From NCBI RefSeq assembly GCF_012489685.1, contig NC_080046.1, positions 38,217,176-38,281,175 on the forward strand: a DNA stretch of 64,000 nucleotides, read 5' to 3'. Position 1 is the first letter of the stretch. The number at the start of each line of letters is the position of its first letter. Under the pieces are notes generated by a model. That model did not search any database, was not told the DNA's origin, and was given only the letters and a program-made list of their open reading frames with translations. Made by a program: the position numbers and the translations under genes. Of the stretch, positions 1 through 11,423 are shown in pieces. The DNA is from Lotus japonicus (Eukaryota > Streptophyta > Magnoliopsida > Fabales > Fabaceae).

Positions 1-319
1 AGTACTAAATTACTATAATATGATATAATATACTACCACTATAATTAATAATAATATTGCATAAGAGTGGGTTGAATAAAAATGATGTGATATTTCTATA
101 AAACCATAACTATGTATAATAAAAATGATGTGATAATCTTATAATATATTACAATGTTATATTTATTGAAATATCAAAATAATATGGTACATAACTTTTT
201 TTTATACTTCTTATTACTAATTCATAAATAGCATGATAGATACCAAAAGATTCATAGTAAACTACGGTACGGCCCCTCTTGATGATATAATGCATTTATC
301 TTGTATTTCTCGAATTTTG

Positions 320-545
320 AATTACTATTTTTGTTGTAATTGGTGGCGGAGCTTAGTCGTGACTTGGCTTGAGAGAGTGGTGATATTGGCTTCGAGCATA
401 GATGGAGTACCTGTGAAAGACACTCTAACGCTCCAGTCAGTGAATGAACAAAGAAAGAATATGCAGTCTTACAAGAACTTATGAAATGTTGATATAAATA
501 GCATGTTACATAAATGAACGAAGGAACCTGTATTTATAGACTGCT
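320..545 (-). repeat. possible fragment of a Tat/Athila-type LTR (U5-like)
   Basis: Read on the minus strand, this stretch contains a TATAAATA-like box followed by a GAGCGTTAGAGTGTCTTT-like string and CAGGTACTCC. To my knowledge that resembles the R/U5 region of Tat/Ogre-type plant LTRs, where a GAGCGT..GGAGTGTCTTT..GCAGGTAC pattern recurs. No partner LTR, PBS or coding region is seen nearby. A chance resemblance is possible. Confidence 0.3.
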
Positions 546-609
546 GCTTATGTTTAGAGTCTCTGCAAGTGTAAGAGAAGTCCTTTAAGAGGAGCTTCCG
601 AGCGCGCGG

Positions 610-705
610 TTGACTTGGTGTCGAAGCACATATGTAGTTTATCTCAGCCCTTTGCTATGCCGCTAGGACACTTTGCCAGTTGAGCTAGGATGGTCAGTTC
701 CTTAT
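610..705 (-). repeat. tRNA-like / SINE-like segment (weak)
   Basis: The minus strand holds TAGCTCAACTGG, a good match to the Pol III A box (TRGYNNANNNGG). About 55 bases further is GCTTCGACACC, a poor match to the B box. No intact cloverleaf, A-tail or target duplication was found. This could be a decayed tRNA-derived SINE or coincidence. Confidence 0.2.
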
Positions 706-1561
706 CCAGGTCGCGCTGGCGGCCTGTATGGTGCCTGCTTAAGAGCACACCCTTGTGAGGTGACCACAACGCCATCGAGGTATATGGCTTTTAGAGTCGA
801 TTGGAACATTCTAATTGCCACGAAGCAACAAAGGACTATCAAAATCAAAATTTGTCGAAAAGCTCCAATTGCATCATAGAAATTAGAAACAGGCTCTTTT
901 TTCATATATTTTTTTATTGCTATTTTGTTCATTTTTAGAACTTTTACAAGTGCACTGTAACACCCCGATTTCCAGGTGTCACTTTAGTAACTAAAATAAA
1001 CTTTACGCGGAAAATATGTAATTTTTTTTTTGTTTGATTCTTTTAAATAAAGCGATAGAAAATGAAGACATAACCCAACAACTAAACTAACCGATATACA
1101 AATATATACACATGTACAGCCTCAGCTGCACTCCCATGTCACGCGCACTCGCAGTGACTCCAAAGTAGTGTGCCCGTAGGCAAATATATACAGAACCAGT
1201 AGTGAAAGTAAAAGTATCAAAAGTACAGTCATCCAAGAGAAAGTCGGCTCCCAAAATGGCCTGAACAAAAGAACCCTATAATCCGACAGACTCTCTGTGA
1301 TTCCTCATCAAAAGAACCACACAAAAAGCCACACATCGGGAACCTACCCTGTCCCAAAAGTAAGACGAACCAGAGCTCTACACAAAAAATGACGCTGCCT
1401 AACCTACCCTCCCAGTACCGCTCATAGCTCCTCCTCCTCTCCCCCGTCGCTCGGCGAGTAGCTGTCCCCACTGCTGTCGGAGTCCGAGTCGGAATCCACC
1501 GTAATCATCTCGGTGTCCAAGTCCACGACCTCCCTCCTAACTGTCCTGCGCACCGTCCTAG

Positions 1562-2071
1562 TCAAGCCCGTCTCAACATGTCCTCCTCCACCACCCGAAC
1601 CAAGGGATCCACACGGTAGCCGCGCGGTGGAGTAAAAGGAAAGCGACGTGAGGCAGATGGAACAACAGGCTCCCTCTTCGGCTGCACGAGCCTCGAGGAT
1701 GACGCCACGTCGGTAGGATCAATGGCAGTAGCAGGAGGTGGCGCAACAGGTGTAGCAACAGCAACCTCGATCTCAGCTGGGTCCTCGTCATCGGAAGAAG
1801 ATGAAGTCGGAGGTGGTGCAGGTGGTCCTCGACCAGTACCTGGTCCACAGCGAACTGAAGGCGACAAGTCAAAGCTCAACTCCATACGTCGTAGCACTCC
1901 CCTCGTCAATCGTCCACGCTCGTCTGTCCGGTCCTCCATGACCCTTCCCCGGTACGTCGCTCGGTGACCCGCAACATCGATCACCCAAGCGGTGGGGGCA
2001 TGACGGTCCACCAACTCATACCTGATCCCCCCCGAGGGAGAGACCATCGAAAACCAGTCCGCCATCGACAT
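1562..2071 (-). CDS. LTR-embedded ORF of element A (unrecognised conserved protein)
   Basis: Reading from the ATG-TCG-ATG at 2071, immediately after a CTGCCAG acceptor-like sequence, the frame gives 169 codons. The N-terminal half matches the LTR ORFs of B and F: ADWF, PSGG, a VVD/VID-AGHRA segment, GR.MED, a GV.RR block and a CGPG motif, then a proline-rich stretch and a Ser/Asp run. The A version has an extra basic C-terminal region. Compared with the other A LTR, a roughly 19-bp deletion near 1580 shifts the frame and removes an acidic tail. I recognise no family. Conservation between diverged LTRs suggests a real protein, but expression is unproven. Confidence 0.6.
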   Translation of the reverse strand: MSMADWFSMVSPSGGIRYELVDRHAPTAWVIDVAGHRATYRGRVMEDRTDERGRLTRGVLRRMELSFDLSPSVRCGPGTGRGPPAPPPTSSSSDDEDPAEIEVAVATPVAPPPATAIDPTDVASSSRLVQPKREPVVPSASRRFPFTPPRGYRVDPLVRVVEEDMLRRA

Positions 2072-2504
2072 CTGGCAGCAGGTCGACCGCCCAAACACAA
2101 ACATGAAACCAAAGCCAAAGCGCTAGGGTCAACTCACAGAATAAAGTAATTATACACTCAACATGTGATATGGGGTATAGATATATATGTTGATATATAT
2201 ATATATAAATAATCCTAGCATGTTATTGGCTCTAACAATGCTTCAATAAATCAAGTAGCATACAATTCCAGTCAGAGTGAATGTATGCGTGAAATGCAAT
2301 CAATATGATCCGGATAGTTCAAGTGGGATGGGCACCATCGAGTCAGTCCTAACACCGACCTAGTGTTTAACCATTTCCGCTCGGGTGTCGCTTACAAACC
2401 CATGCATAGTCGGATCAGCCCCAACCATCAATGGTCGTGCCACTCTTCCCGCTATGCCGAAGATACACCCAGGTGTTCTTCGATGAAGGCAATCCCCAAC
2501 CTTC

Positions 2505-2578
2505 GTGAAGCATTCCCGTTCTTCACTCGTGAAGCATTCCCGTTCTTCACTATTGGTGAAGCATTCCCGTTCTTCACC
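2505..2578. repeat. short tandem repeat in element A LTR
   Basis: Three copies of a 24-27 bp unit built on GTGAAGCATTCCCGTTCTTC lie head to tail. The unit is partly self-complementary (GTGAAG/CTTCAC). They sit in the same part of the LTR where B, C and F carry different tandem repeats. Confidence 0.85.
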
Positions 2579-3267
2579 GAATGATGCATGATGCAATATG
2601 GTTAGCCAAACATCGAATCGTCCTCCCAACGCAAGTGTTTAGCTCAAAACCCAATCTCAAAACCGAGAGTTTAGTGTCGGTCAATACAACACAACTCCAA
2701 CAACAAGAGTACTAAGGTACTCGGTGACTTTCAATCATTACCGTGGCTCATCCCCCCCTGGTGTCCAGCAATTCTCCAGAACCCACAACAAAAGTTGACT
2801 TTTCCCCGTCTTTCGCAATTATTTTCCCCTTTTGTTTCCCTATGTTTATTCGTTAATAAAAATGTTTCGAATCGAATTAGTCAAGTTATGAGTTTAGTTC
2901 TTGAAGTCTAAGTTTTCCTAAAGTCTCTAGTTTTCAAAATTCTATTTATTCTCTAAGTTTTCCAAAAACCCGCCAAAAGAAATTCCCGGGGAAAGTCTAA
3001 GTATACCAACAAATGGCTAAGTCTCAAACCCCACGTTTGAACTTGCTTAGGGTTGTTTCCCCAACCCGAAATATCAAAGATAACCAATTCAATGAATCCT
3101 CACTCCGAAGTCGCGTCAAAACGCACAATTCAATGACATCTCAACATCATAAGTTATGGAAAATATCATAACATTAATTCATCATCATAATCAATATCAA
3201 AGTAAAGCATAAGTCGAATTTATCGACGCCTATCATGCAGTCTTAGCTAATAGTAAGTTGCCCTAAC

Positions 3268-3345
3268 CTCGAGTTGCTCCAGCCTCGTGGTCTGAATTTC
3301 CTTCACACACTTGCTCTGAGAAACCCAAAGTTCCTTCAACTGAAC
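3268..3345 (-). other. conserved 78-bp block with splice-like borders (element A LTR)
   Basis: On the minus strand the block follows CTCCGAG (acceptor-like) and is followed by GTTAGG (donor-like). Its length is exactly 78 bp, as in the B, C and F LTRs, with no indels. It has no ATG and two open frames. Candidate internal exon of the element's leader; see findings. Confidence 0.5.
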
Positions 3346-4148
3346 CTCGGAGAAAACAAAGCAGAAATCCAAACAAAATCGATTAGCTCGATCACAATAC
3401 AACTCATTAACGATAGACAAAGCATCGAAGCTTCAGAATACAACAATCGGGTACGAAAAGACAAGTTTTCGAAAACGAAAAACTCACCCCACCCTTGCCT
3501 AAGCTCTCGGCCATAAAGAGAAAAGAGCTCCGGCTCTTTTTCTTCGATCTAATCTGTTTACAAGGTAGTTTTAGGGTAAAACTAAGGCAAAAAAACCGTC
3601 GGAAAAATTTTCGGACGATCGGATCTAAATACGGCTATTCAGGGGCGTTTTGGTCCAAAATAAAAGCTCAAAACCTCAAAGTTAACACTTCGGAAAACAA
3701 ATTTGACAGCGATGATCCTAACGACATTTGTAACAACTAATCCTAAAGGCACGAAGTCGGATTGCGACTTTTCGATATGAAAGTTTCGAAATGTGCGCAA
3801 AAAGGGTTTTGAATCAGTTTTTCAGATCCTTGACAACTCGATCAAAATCAGCGAATATCGGCGAGTGTTCTAGGCTCTTGGGCACGTACAGAAGATACCC
3901 CAAGCAAAAAATCAAGAAAAACGGATAGTTTTACGAAAAGCTCGAAACTTTGAGCACAGAAACAACTAAAGAAACGCAGTAGAAACAGTGATCAGAGGTA
4001 AGAATCAAGCTAGTTACCTCGATACGTTGAAGTAGGAACGAACTGCGCGAAGATCGGTCAAGTTTCGGCGAAAATCTTTCTCTCCTCTTCTCCCCTTAAA
4101 CTCGCAGCTCCAAGAGTAGAAAATGTGAAGATATTTTGAATTTTTAAC

Positions 4149-4156
4149 TATTTATA
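4149..4156 (-). promoter_or_regulatory. TATA box of element A LTR
   Basis: CCTATAAATAG on the minus strand, about 700 bp into the LTR, at the position shared with B and F. It predicts a U3 of about 0.73 kb and an R-U5 of more than 3 kb. Confidence 0.7.
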
Positions 4157-4850
4157 GGAAGGTGAAATCGCGGGAAAATGAAAAATTTCGCGATTCCGAT
4201 TTTTGCAGCACGTTCACCGATGAATTCTAAGAGAGATTCTGGCGACAGAATTCCAGAACTCAAAACAAATCTCTAACATTTGGGAAAAACGATCCCTAAA
4301 ATCCCAAAAGCGGTGTAAGTTAATCTGTCCCGAAAAACTACTTTTTGCTGTGAAGGTCGGACGACAAAACTTCATTCTGAAGAAAGATTGGAAACATCGA
4401 AAAAAATCTGACAACGCGGACGGAAACTTGGTTAAAAGCTCCGAATAGAAAAAGTCTTCATTCAGTGATTGAATTTAGGGTTTCGAAGCAAAGAAATTAG
4501 CGTCGTCGGACTTCCGAGAAGTGAATACTATCGTGCGTACAGTCCAGGGTTCCGAAATGAAACACTGGTCGAAGGAAAAATAAAGAGAACTTTTTAATTT
4601 TTCCAAGGATTTGAAATCTCACTTAAACGTTGCTTTAAAAGCGAAATTAGCCTATTCTGGACACTCTCGCCATAAGGCAGGTGTGCAGACGACTCGCACT
4701 AACTCCTAAAACAACTATGAAACATTCCTCAAGCAATTCCTGAACTTTCTTCTTCATTAATCTTTCCCAAACATCAAACTCTTGTCACGCTTACACTGAT
4801 TCTACACGTGAGTCGGAAATTAAACTTGTTCTGTAAATCCAGGTCTTACA

Positions 4851-4868
4851 ATACTCCCTTCCAAAAAG
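4851..4868 (-). other. polypurine tract of element A
   Basis: On the minus strand TTTTTGGAAGGGAGTAT directly precedes the TG of the 3' LTR. Equivalent tracts precede the 3' LTRs of B and C. It would prime plus-strand DNA synthesis. Confidence 0.75.
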
Positions 4869-4887
4869 AAAGTTTCGTCCTCGAAAC

Positions 4888-7800
4888 TCAGAGTTCTGCG
4901 AAAAGTCCGGGATACAGTTCCCTGATCTTGTCTTCCAATTCCCATGTAGCGTCTCCCGTATCGTTGTTCCATATCACTTTCACTAATGCAATCTGTTTCC
5001 CCCTCAGCTGTTTCACTCTTCTATCCCCAATACTCACTGGCGGTGACTCAAAGGTCAAATCATCCTTCAGTTCAACGTTGTCTGGCTCGATTACATGAGT
5101 CGGGTCTGGAATGTACTTCCTCAACTGCGACACATGAAAAACATCGTGTATGTTGGAAAGAAACGGTGGTAGTGCAATCTGATACGCAATTGGTCCAACA
5201 CGTTGAGTGATTTGATAAGGTCCAATAAACTTTGGCGTGAGCTTCCTTGACTTAATAGCTCGTCCAACTCCCGTAGTCTGAGTTACTCGTAGAAACACAT
5301 GGTCGCCCTCTTCAAACTCTAGGGTTCTGCGTCTCTGATCAGCATAACTCTTCTGTCTGCTCTGTGAAGCTCTCATCTTTTCTCTGATCTGCTTAACCTT
5401 CTCAGTCGTCTGTTGCAGCAATTCTGGCCCAATCAACAAGCTCTCCCCATCTTGATACCAACACAACGGTGTCCTACACTTTCGACCATACAGAGCTTCA
5501 TACGGTGCCATCCCAATGCTCGCATGAAAACTATTGTTGTATGTGAATTCGATCAATGGCAGAAGATCATCCCAGCTTCCTCTGTTATCTAACACACTAG
5601 CACATAGTAAATCCTCTAGCGACTGAATAGTTCTCTCTGTTTGCCCATCAGTTTGTGGATGATACGCCGAACTCAATCTCAGCTTGGTTCCTAACGCATC
5701 ATGAAGAGCTCCCCAAAAGTGCGAAGTAAACTTTGGATCCCGATCAGACACAATACTTGTCGGAACTCCGTGTAGTCTCACAATCTCAGACACATAAATC
5801 TCAGCCAACTTTTCCACATTGTAGGTATTTCTCACTGGTAGAAAATGCGCTGACTTGGTTAAACGATCCACAATTACCCAAATCGAATCGTGTCGCTTCT
5901 GTGTTCTTGGCAAAGCTACCACAAAATCCATGGATATACTATCCCATTTCCATTCTGGCACGTCTAAACTCTGTAGCATACCAGCAGGTCTTTGATGCTC
6001 TACCTTAGCTTTCTGACAAGTCAAACATGCAGCTACATACTCGGCCACTTGTTTCTTCATTCCCGGCCACCAAAAATTCAGTTTCAAGTCTTGATACATC
6101 TTTGTCATTCCCGGATGAATGCTCCATTTGCTCTTGTGTCCTTCATCCATGTTTAGCCTTCTCAATTCTGGATTGTGGGATACACAAACTCTGTCCTTGC
6201 ATCGTAGGATATTGTCAGTTCCTATCTTGAATTCCGGGTCTTTTCCTTGAATTACTAAGTTCCTCTTCTCTAGCAGAAACGCATCTTGCAGTTGTTGCTC
6301 TCTAATCTCTTCCATCAGTCCACTGTCGATTCTGATCATTCCGAACTTCAACTTTCCCTCAGACGGTGTCACACCTAAACTCATATCTCGAAATTGTTCC
6401 AGTAACTCCAGCTCTTTAACCATCATTGACGAGACATGCATCTTCCTACTCAAAGCATCAGCAACTACATTTGCCTTCCCAGGGTGATATTGCAACGTAA
6501 ACTCGTAGTCCTTGATAAACTCCATCCATCTTCGTTGCCTCATGTTCAACTCCTTCTGATCGAACAAGTATTTAAGACTCTTGTGATCGCTAAATATTGT
6601 GAAAGTACAACCATAGAGATAATGCCTCCAGATTTTAAGCGAAAACACAATGGCAGCTAACTCTAAATCGTGAGTCGGGTAGTTCTTCTCGTGAGTCTTC
6701 AACTGTCTCGAAGCATAAGCCACCACCTTCCGATGTTGCATCAGTACACATCCCAAGCCTTGATGCAAAGCATCACAGTAGACCTCATACGGTTCCTCCG
6801 GTTGTGGCAAAATAAGCACAGGTGACGTCGTTAAACGTTCCTTCAAAGTCTGAAAACTTGATTCACACGCCTCAGTCCATGCAAAAGGTTGATCCTTCCT
6901 CGTCAGTTGAGTCAAAGGTCCAACAATCTTGGCAAATCCCTCAATGAAGCGTCTATAATATCCGGTTAAACCCACAAAACTTCTGATTTCTGTCACTGTC
7001 TTCGGTTGCTCCCAAGCCAAAACAGTCTCTACCTTCGCTGGGTCCACAACTATGCCTTCCTTTGAGATAACACGGCCTAAGAAATTGACTTCCTCCAGCC
7101 AGAATTCACACTTGGAAGGGTATGCATACAGCTTTTTCTCCCTCAACACTTGTAAAACTTGGCGCAAATGTCCTTCATGTTCCTTCGCGTCCTTCGAATA
7201 TATCAGTATGTCATCAATAAACACCACCACAAACCGATCTAAGAATTCATGAAAGACGCGGTTCATGTAATCCATGAAAACAGCAGGTGCATTTGTCACT
7301 CCAAACTGCATCACTAGGTACTCGTAGTGTCCGTAACGTGTTCTGAAAGCAGTCTTCGGTATATCCTCAGTCTTCACTCTGATCTGATGATAGCCTGACT
7401 TCAAGTCTATCTTGGAAAATACGGCAGCCCCTCGTAATTGATCCATCAAATCATCTATCCTCGGTAACGGGTATCGGTTCTTGATCGTCGCCTTGTTCAG
7501 TTGTCGATAATCCACACACAATCTCGACTTTCCGTCTTTCTTCTTAACTAAAAGCACTGGCGCTCCCCACGGTGAAACACTTGGTCGAATGAATCCCTTT
7601 GCCAAAAGATCCTCCAACTGAGATTTCAACTCTACTAACTCCGCAGGTGCCATACGGTAAGGTGCAATCGAAATCGGTCCGGTTCCGGGTACAATGTCGA
7701 TCACAAACTCTACATCGCGTACTGGCGGTAGTCCAGATACATCTCCAGGAAAAACATCCGCAAAGTCTCGCACCACTGGAATGTCATGAACATCCGAATC

Positions 7801-9309
7801 CTTCCTCCCCTCCAGACTTAGCAATGAAAAGTACTTCTGAGTGCCCTCGCTCAACGATGCACTAATGTGGTTAGTAGAAAGATACTCGAAATGATCCGAG
7901 TCTGGGAACACCACTTTCTTTCGACTACAGTCCAAAAGACAATGGTAGTGGGATAACCAATCCATCCCTAGGATTACATCTAGGTTTTTAAGGGGTAGAC
8001 ATACTAGATTGGCATGAAAAGTTCTATCTCTATATACTACTGAACAGTGCATGCATGCGACATTAGCAATTAGGGTCCTAGCAGGTGTAGTTACCATAAG
8101 ATAAAAAATCAAAGTAGTAATAGGCAGATGCAGTCTTGATACGCAATCCTTAGAGACAAAAGAATGAGTTGCACCAGAATCAAAGAGTACAGTTAGAAGA
8201 TTACCGTCGATTTCACATTCTCCTCTGATCAATCCATCCGCTCCTTCAGCCTCTTCACCATCCATTGTATACACTCTTCCCTTCGCCACTGGGCGCTTTC
8301 CATTAACAGCATTCACAGACGGTTCAGCCTTCGGTGCCTTGCAATCCACAGCCAGATGCCCGGATTTATTGCAGTTGTAGCATCTTGGTGGCATCGTGCA
8401 ACTGTTTGCATAGTGCCCGACCGCTCCACATCGGAAACAGGTCACATCACGGTTTGGGGTACGGTTTCCCGACCCTCCAAAAGTAGCAGCAGCAGCCATC
8501 GGCTTGTACGATCCCGGGGTAAACCCTCTCCCCGCAGGACGTTGATACGGCTTCCTCGCCTGAAATCTTCCCCTTCCTTGGAAATTCTGTGGTGTCGACC
8601 TCGCTGGTCCTCTTGTTCCAGCCCTGTTCAATCTTCTATTCTTCATCAACTCCACCTCTGTTGCTTTCTCAACCAATGCTTGAAATCTCATGATCCCCAA
8701 CGGTCTCACTGAGTCCTCAATGTCAGCTCTTAGTCCCCTCACAAAGCGCTTGCACATGTAAGGCTCATCAACTTGGTCACGGAAAAATCGAAAGTGTTTT
8801 GCCAGTGTCTCCAACTTAGCAGCATACTCCGGAATGGTCATGCTCCCTTGTTTAAGAGTCAGAAACTGTGATTCACGCTCGTCACGAGCACTGTCAGGAA
8901 AATACTTCTCGAGAAAAGCAGTTCGAAAAGAATTCCAGTTCACCTCAACATAATTTGCTTCCATTATCCCTCTGGCGCCTCTCCACCAGTACTCAGCATC
9001 ACCCAACAGCAGAAAGGTTGCCATCCCCACCTTGGCTCCCTCAGCAGTCTGTAACACACCTAAGATCTTCTCTATTTCTTCAATCCAGAGATCCGCTTTG
9101 TCCGGGTCAGTACCTCCCGAAAACTTAGGTGGATCCTGTCTCCTAAAATCATTCAACCCCTTGTTCTGATCCAGAGTCACCTCCCTCTGACGCTGGTGTT
9201 GATCACGCGCTTCCTCCGCAGCACGCCTCAGAGCATTGTCATTCGCTTGATTAGACATCGCCTGAGCCATAGTGGCCATCATCTCCGCTAGTTGATTCGT
9301 GTTCACCAT
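4888..9309 (-). CDS. gag-pol: Gag-Pol polyprotein of element A, intact 1473 codons
   Basis: One uninterrupted frame from an ATG ([11 protein letters not shown], shared with C and F) preceded by GTAACAG. Domains in order: capsid-like Gag (about 50-230), two CCHC zinc knuckles (291-304, 310-323), aspartic protease with DSG (377-379), reverse transcriptase with FIDD (697-700), RNase H (from about 840), integrase with an HHCC zinc finger (about 1057-1098) and a catalytic triad D1128, D1189, E1225 in correct D-35-E spacing, and a chromodomain-like end (about 1440-1473). The order RT-RNaseH-IN is diagnostic of Ty3/Gypsy. Two substitutions stand out: VMQFG where relatives have VMPFG in RT, and CDALHQG where F has CDASHQG in RNase H. 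Activity is plausible but unproven. Confidence 0.95.
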   Translation of the reverse strand: MVNTNQLAEMMATMAQAMSNQANDNALRRAAEEARDQHQRQREVTLDQNKGLNDFRRQDPPKFSGGTDPDKADLWIEEIEKILGVLQTAEGAKVGMATFLLLGDAEYWWRGARGIMEANYVEVNWNSFRTAFLEKYFPDSARDERESQFLTLKQGSMTIPEYAAKLETLAKHFRFFRDQVDEPYMCKRFVRGLRADIEDSVRPLGIMRFQALVEKATEVELMKNRRLNRAGTRGPARSTPQNFQGRGRFQARKPYQRPAGRGFTPGSYKPMAAAATFGGSGNRTPNRDVTCFRCGAVGHYANSCTMPPRCYNCNKSGHLAVDCKAPKAEPSVNAVNGKRPVAKGRVYTMDGEEAEGADGLIRGECEIDGNLLTVLFDSGATHSFVSKDCVSRLHLPITTLIFYLMVTTPARTLIANVACMHCSVVYRDRTFHANLVCLPLKNLDVILGMDWLSHYHCLLDCSRKKVVFPDSDHFEYLSTNHISASLSEGTQKYFSLLSLEGRKDSDVHDIPVVRDFADVFPGDVSGLPPVRDVEFVIDIVPGTGPISIAPYRMAPAELVELKSQLEDLLAKGFIRPSVSPWGAPVLLVKKKDGKSRLCVDYRQLNKATIKNRYPLPRIDDLMDQLRGAAVFSKIDLKSGYHQIRVKTEDIPKTAFRTRYGHYEYLVMQFGVTNAPAVFMDYMNRVFHEFLDRFVVVFIDDILIYSKDAKEHEGHLRQVLQVLREKKLYAYPSKCEFWLEEVNFLGRVISKEGIVVDPAKVETVLAWEQPKTVTEIRSFVGLTGYYRRFIEGFAKIVGPLTQLTRKDQPFAWTEACESSFQTLKERLTTSPVLILPQPEEPYEVYCDALHQGLGCVLMQHRKVVAYASRQLKTHEKNYPTHDLELAAIVFSLKIWRHYLYGCTFTIFSDHKSLKYLFDQKELNMRQRRWMEFIKDYEFTLQYHPGKANVVADALSRKMHVSSMMVKELELLEQFRDMSLGVTPSEGKLKFGMIRIDSGLMEEIREQQLQDAFLLEKRNLVIQGKDPEFKIGTDNILRCKDRVCVSHNPELRRLNMDEGHKSKWSIHPGMTKMYQDLKLNFWWPGMKKQVAEYVAACLTCQKAKVEHQRPAGMLQSLDVPEWKWDSISMDFVVALPRTQKRHDSIWVIVDRLTKSAHFLPVRNTYNVEKLAEIYVSEIVRLHGVPTSIVSDRDPKFTSHFWGALHDALGTKLRLSSAYHPQTDGQTERTIQSLEDLLCASVLDNRGSWDDLLPLIEFTYNNSFHASIGMAPYEALYGRKCRTPLCWYQDGESLLIGPELLQQTTEKVKQIREKMRASQSRQKSYADQRRRTLEFEEGDHVFLRVTQTTGVGRAIKSRKLTPKFIGPYQITQRVGPIAYQIALPPFLSNIHDVFHVSQLRKYIPDPTHVIEPDNVELKDDLTFESPPVSIGDRRVKQLRGKQIALVKVIWNNDTGDATWELEDKIRELYPGLFAEL

Positions 9310-9501
9310 CGTCTGTTACCCCCAAGAAATTATTAGTCCTAATCGTATGATAGCACCAAAACTATTCCATATGATTAAGTAACAATGCAATCAATTAGAA
9401 CGAAAAATCGTTCTGCAGACAATCAATTTTCACTCTTTGCAGAGTCACACAACCTAGCACAGAAGACCTATTCCCCAAAGACTCCCGAAAGACTCGACTA
9501 A

Positions 9502-9513
9502 GCTCTGATACCA
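9502..9513 (-). other. primer-binding site of element A (initiator Met-tRNA)
   Basis: The minus strand reads TGGTATCAGAGC, complementary to the 3' end of plant initiator Met-tRNA, three bases inside the 5' LTR. It is the standard minus-strand DNA primer site for many Ty3/Gypsy and Ty1/Copia elements. Confidence 0.9.
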
Positions 9514-9516
9514 CAA

Positions 9517-10756
9517 TGTAACACCCCGATTTCCAGGTGCCACTTTAGTAACTAAAATAAACTTTACGCGGAAAATAGGTAATTTTTTTTTGTTTGATTC
9601 CTTTTAATTAAAGCGATAGAAAATGAAGACATAACCCAACAACTAAACTAACCGATATACAAATATATACACATGTACAGCCTCAGCTGCACTCCCACGT
9701 CACGCGCACTCGCAGTGACTCCAAAGTAGTGTGCCCGTAGGCAAATATATACAGAACCAGTAGTGTAAGTAAAGTACAGTCATCCAAGAGAAAGTCGGCT
9801 CCCAAAATGGCCTGAACAAAAGACCCCTATAATCCGACAGACTCTCTGTGATTCCTCATCAAAAGAACCACACAAAAAGCCACACATCGGGAACCTACCC
9901 TGTCCGAAAAGTAAGACGAATCAGAGCTCTACACAAAAAATGACGCTGCCTAACCTACCCTCCCAGTACCGCTCATAGCTCCTCCTCCTCCTCTCCCTCG
10001 TCGCTCGGCGAGTAGCTGTCCCCACTGCTGTCGGAGTCCGAGTCGGAATCCACCGTAATCATCTCGGTGTCCACGTCCACGACCTCCCTCCTAACTGTCC
10101 TGCGCACCGTCCTAGTCAAGCCCGTCTCAACATCCACCTCTCCAGTAAGAACATCCTCCTACACCACCCGAACCAAGGGATCCACACGGTAGCCGCGCGG
10201 TGGAGTATAGGGAAAGCGACGTGAGGCAGATGGAACAACAGGCTCCCTCTTCGGCTGCACGAGCCTCGAGGACGACGCCACGTCGGTAGGATCAATGGCA
10301 GTAGCAGGAGGTGGCGCAACAGGTGTAGCAACAGCAACCTCGATCTCAGCTGGGTCCTCGTCATCGGAAGAAGATGAAGTCGGAGGTGGTGCAGGTGGTC
10401 CTCGACCAGTACCTGGTCCACAGCGAACTGAAGGCGGCAAGTCAAAGCTCAGCTCCATACGTCGTAGCACTCCCCTCGTCAATCGTCCACGCTCGTCTGT
10501 CCGGTCCTCCATGACCCTTCCCCGGTACGTCGCTCGGTGACCCGCAACATCGATCACCCAAGCGGTGGGGGCATGACGGTCCACCAACTCATACCTGATC
10601 CCCCCGAGGGAGAGACCATCAAAAACCAGTCCGCCATTGACATCTGGCAACAGGCCGACCGCCCCAAACACAAACATGAAACCAAAGCCAAAGCGCTAGG
10701 GTCAACTCACGGAATAAAGTAATTATACACTCACATGTGATATGGGGTATAGATAT
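9517..10756 (-). repeat. Element A 5' LTR, partial (cut by gap)
   Basis: It starts TGTAACACCCC on the plus strand and matches 956-2190 closely. It stops at the N block inside the region where the other LTR has an AT microsatellite (about 2175-2210), a likely cause of the assembly break. About 2.6 kb of this LTR is missing. Confidence 0.9.
10159..10643 (-). pseudogene. LTR-embedded ORF, second A copy, damaged
   Basis: Same ORF as at 1562-2071. From the conserved ATG at 10643, a G-run is one base shorter than in the other A LTR and in B and F, shifting the frame after about 14 codons. Downstream in the conserved frame is an in-frame TAG at 10159-10161. Past that stop the frame stays open to a TGA at 9973-9975 and encodes an acidic Asp/Ser-rich tail preceded by EMITVDSDSD, missing from the other copy through a deletion. 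Each A LTR therefore carries its own lesions, and the tail-containing form is the ancestral one by comparison. Confidence 0.6.
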
Positions 10757-10856
10757 NNNNNNNNNNNNNNNNNNNNNNNNNNNNNNNNNNNNNNNNNNNN
10801 NNNNNNNNNNNNNNNNNNNNNNNNNNNNNNNNNNNNNNNNNNNNNNNNNNNNNNNN
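10757..10856. other. assembly gap (100 N)
   Basis: Exactly 100 N, a conventional size for a gap of unknown length. Left of it is element A's 5' LTR (minus); right of it is the leader just inside element B (plus). The rest of A's LTR (about 2.6 kb) and all of B's 5' LTR (about 3.9 kb) plus its PBS are absent, so the true gap probably exceeds 6 kb and spans two LTRs in inverted orientation. Confidence 0.95.
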
Positions 10857-10937
10857 TAGGTCTTCTGTGCTAGGTTGTGTGACTCTGCAAAGAGTAAAAA
10901 TTGATTGTCTGCCAAGCGATTTCTCGCTTAGAATTGA

Positions 10938-11423
10938 TTGAAGTTATTGCTTGATCATATTGTAATAGTTGTGCCAGAGACTATCTTTGTGATGGGTACT
11001 AACTGTTGTTTGACTAAGCATAGGATGGTAAGCCCTGACAGGATGGCAAAGGCAATAGCTACCATGATTGAGGCAATGATGAATCAGGCCGCTGAGGACG
11101 CTTACAGACGCGCTGAGGAGGCTGCACGTGAACGACCTCAACCGCTAATCGAGGCGTCCAAGTACCAGCATAGTGGATTGGATCGAGCTGGAGCTGGAGG
11201 ACCAGTGAGGTCAGATCCACAGGAGTACCAGCAGTGGAAGCCATACCAGCATCCCGAGGGAAGAGACCCTACCCCAGGATCACGCAAGTTAACGACCGCA
11301 ACTAATTTCCAGGAGGCCTGTGACATGCTACCGTTGTGGGAGACTTGGACACTACGCCTTTCAGTGCCAAATGACTGGACCAAAATGCTGCAAGTGCAAA
11401 ACAACGTGGGAATTTGGCTGTAA
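10938..11423 (+). pseudogene. gag remnant of element B, N-terminal part
   Basis: The frame includes MAKAIATMIEAMMNQA.EDAYRRA, a decayed form of the A/C/F Gag N-terminus, then jumps to the linker near RAGAGGPVRS. Most of the capsid region (about 150 codons in A) is deleted. A CCHC-like stretch around 11320-11400 is frame-broken. Confidence 0.75.

Larger units (their letters stand above)
1..955. other. AT-rich flank without a recognised gene
   Basis: The first 230 bases are very AT-rich. An open frame at 233-484 (83 codons) has no recognisable domain and is probably chance. The remainder holds degenerate repeat-like pieces listed separately. The flank ends at the TG start of element A's left LTR; the five bases before it (951-955, TGCAC) would be A's target-site duplication, but the other end of A is lost in the assembly gap, so this cannot be confirmed. 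Confidence 0.5.
956..4850 (-). repeat. Element A 3' LTR (about 3.9 kb)
   Basis: In element orientation it begins TGTAAGACCT after the purine tract and ends GGGGTGTTACA at position 956, the same ends as the B, C and F LTRs. It contains a TATA box about 0.7 kb in, a conserved 78-bp block with splice-like borders, a small tandem repeat, and an ORF near its 3' end. This LTR is complete, unlike A's 5' copy. Confidence 0.92.
956..10756 (-). mobile_element. Element A: full-length Ty3/Gypsy chromovirus-like retrotransposon (5' LTR cut by assembly gap)
   Basis: In minus-strand order: partial 5' LTR (10756-9517), primer-binding site complementary to initiator Met-tRNA, a single gag-pol ORF (9309-4888), a purine-rich tract and the 3' LTR (4850-956). 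LTRs of about 3.9 kb, the iMet PBS and a chromodomain-like C-terminus point to the Tekay-like branch of chromoviruses (family inference). The visible parts of the two LTRs are very similar apart from small indels, so insertion is fairly recent. The gag-pol ORF has no interruptions, making A the best candidate for a coding-competent element in this window. Confidence 0.92.

Noticed and set aside
610..705. functional tRNA gene
   Set aside because: The A box is good but the B box is poor and no cloverleaf can be drawn; at best a decayed SINE or tRNA relic.
2360..2629. 89-codon ORF with repeated EERECFT
   Set aside because: Translation of the short tandem repeat in the A LTR; no counterpart in B, C or F.
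10619..10915. ORF spanning the N block
   Set aside because: It crosses the assembly gap and has no biological meaning.
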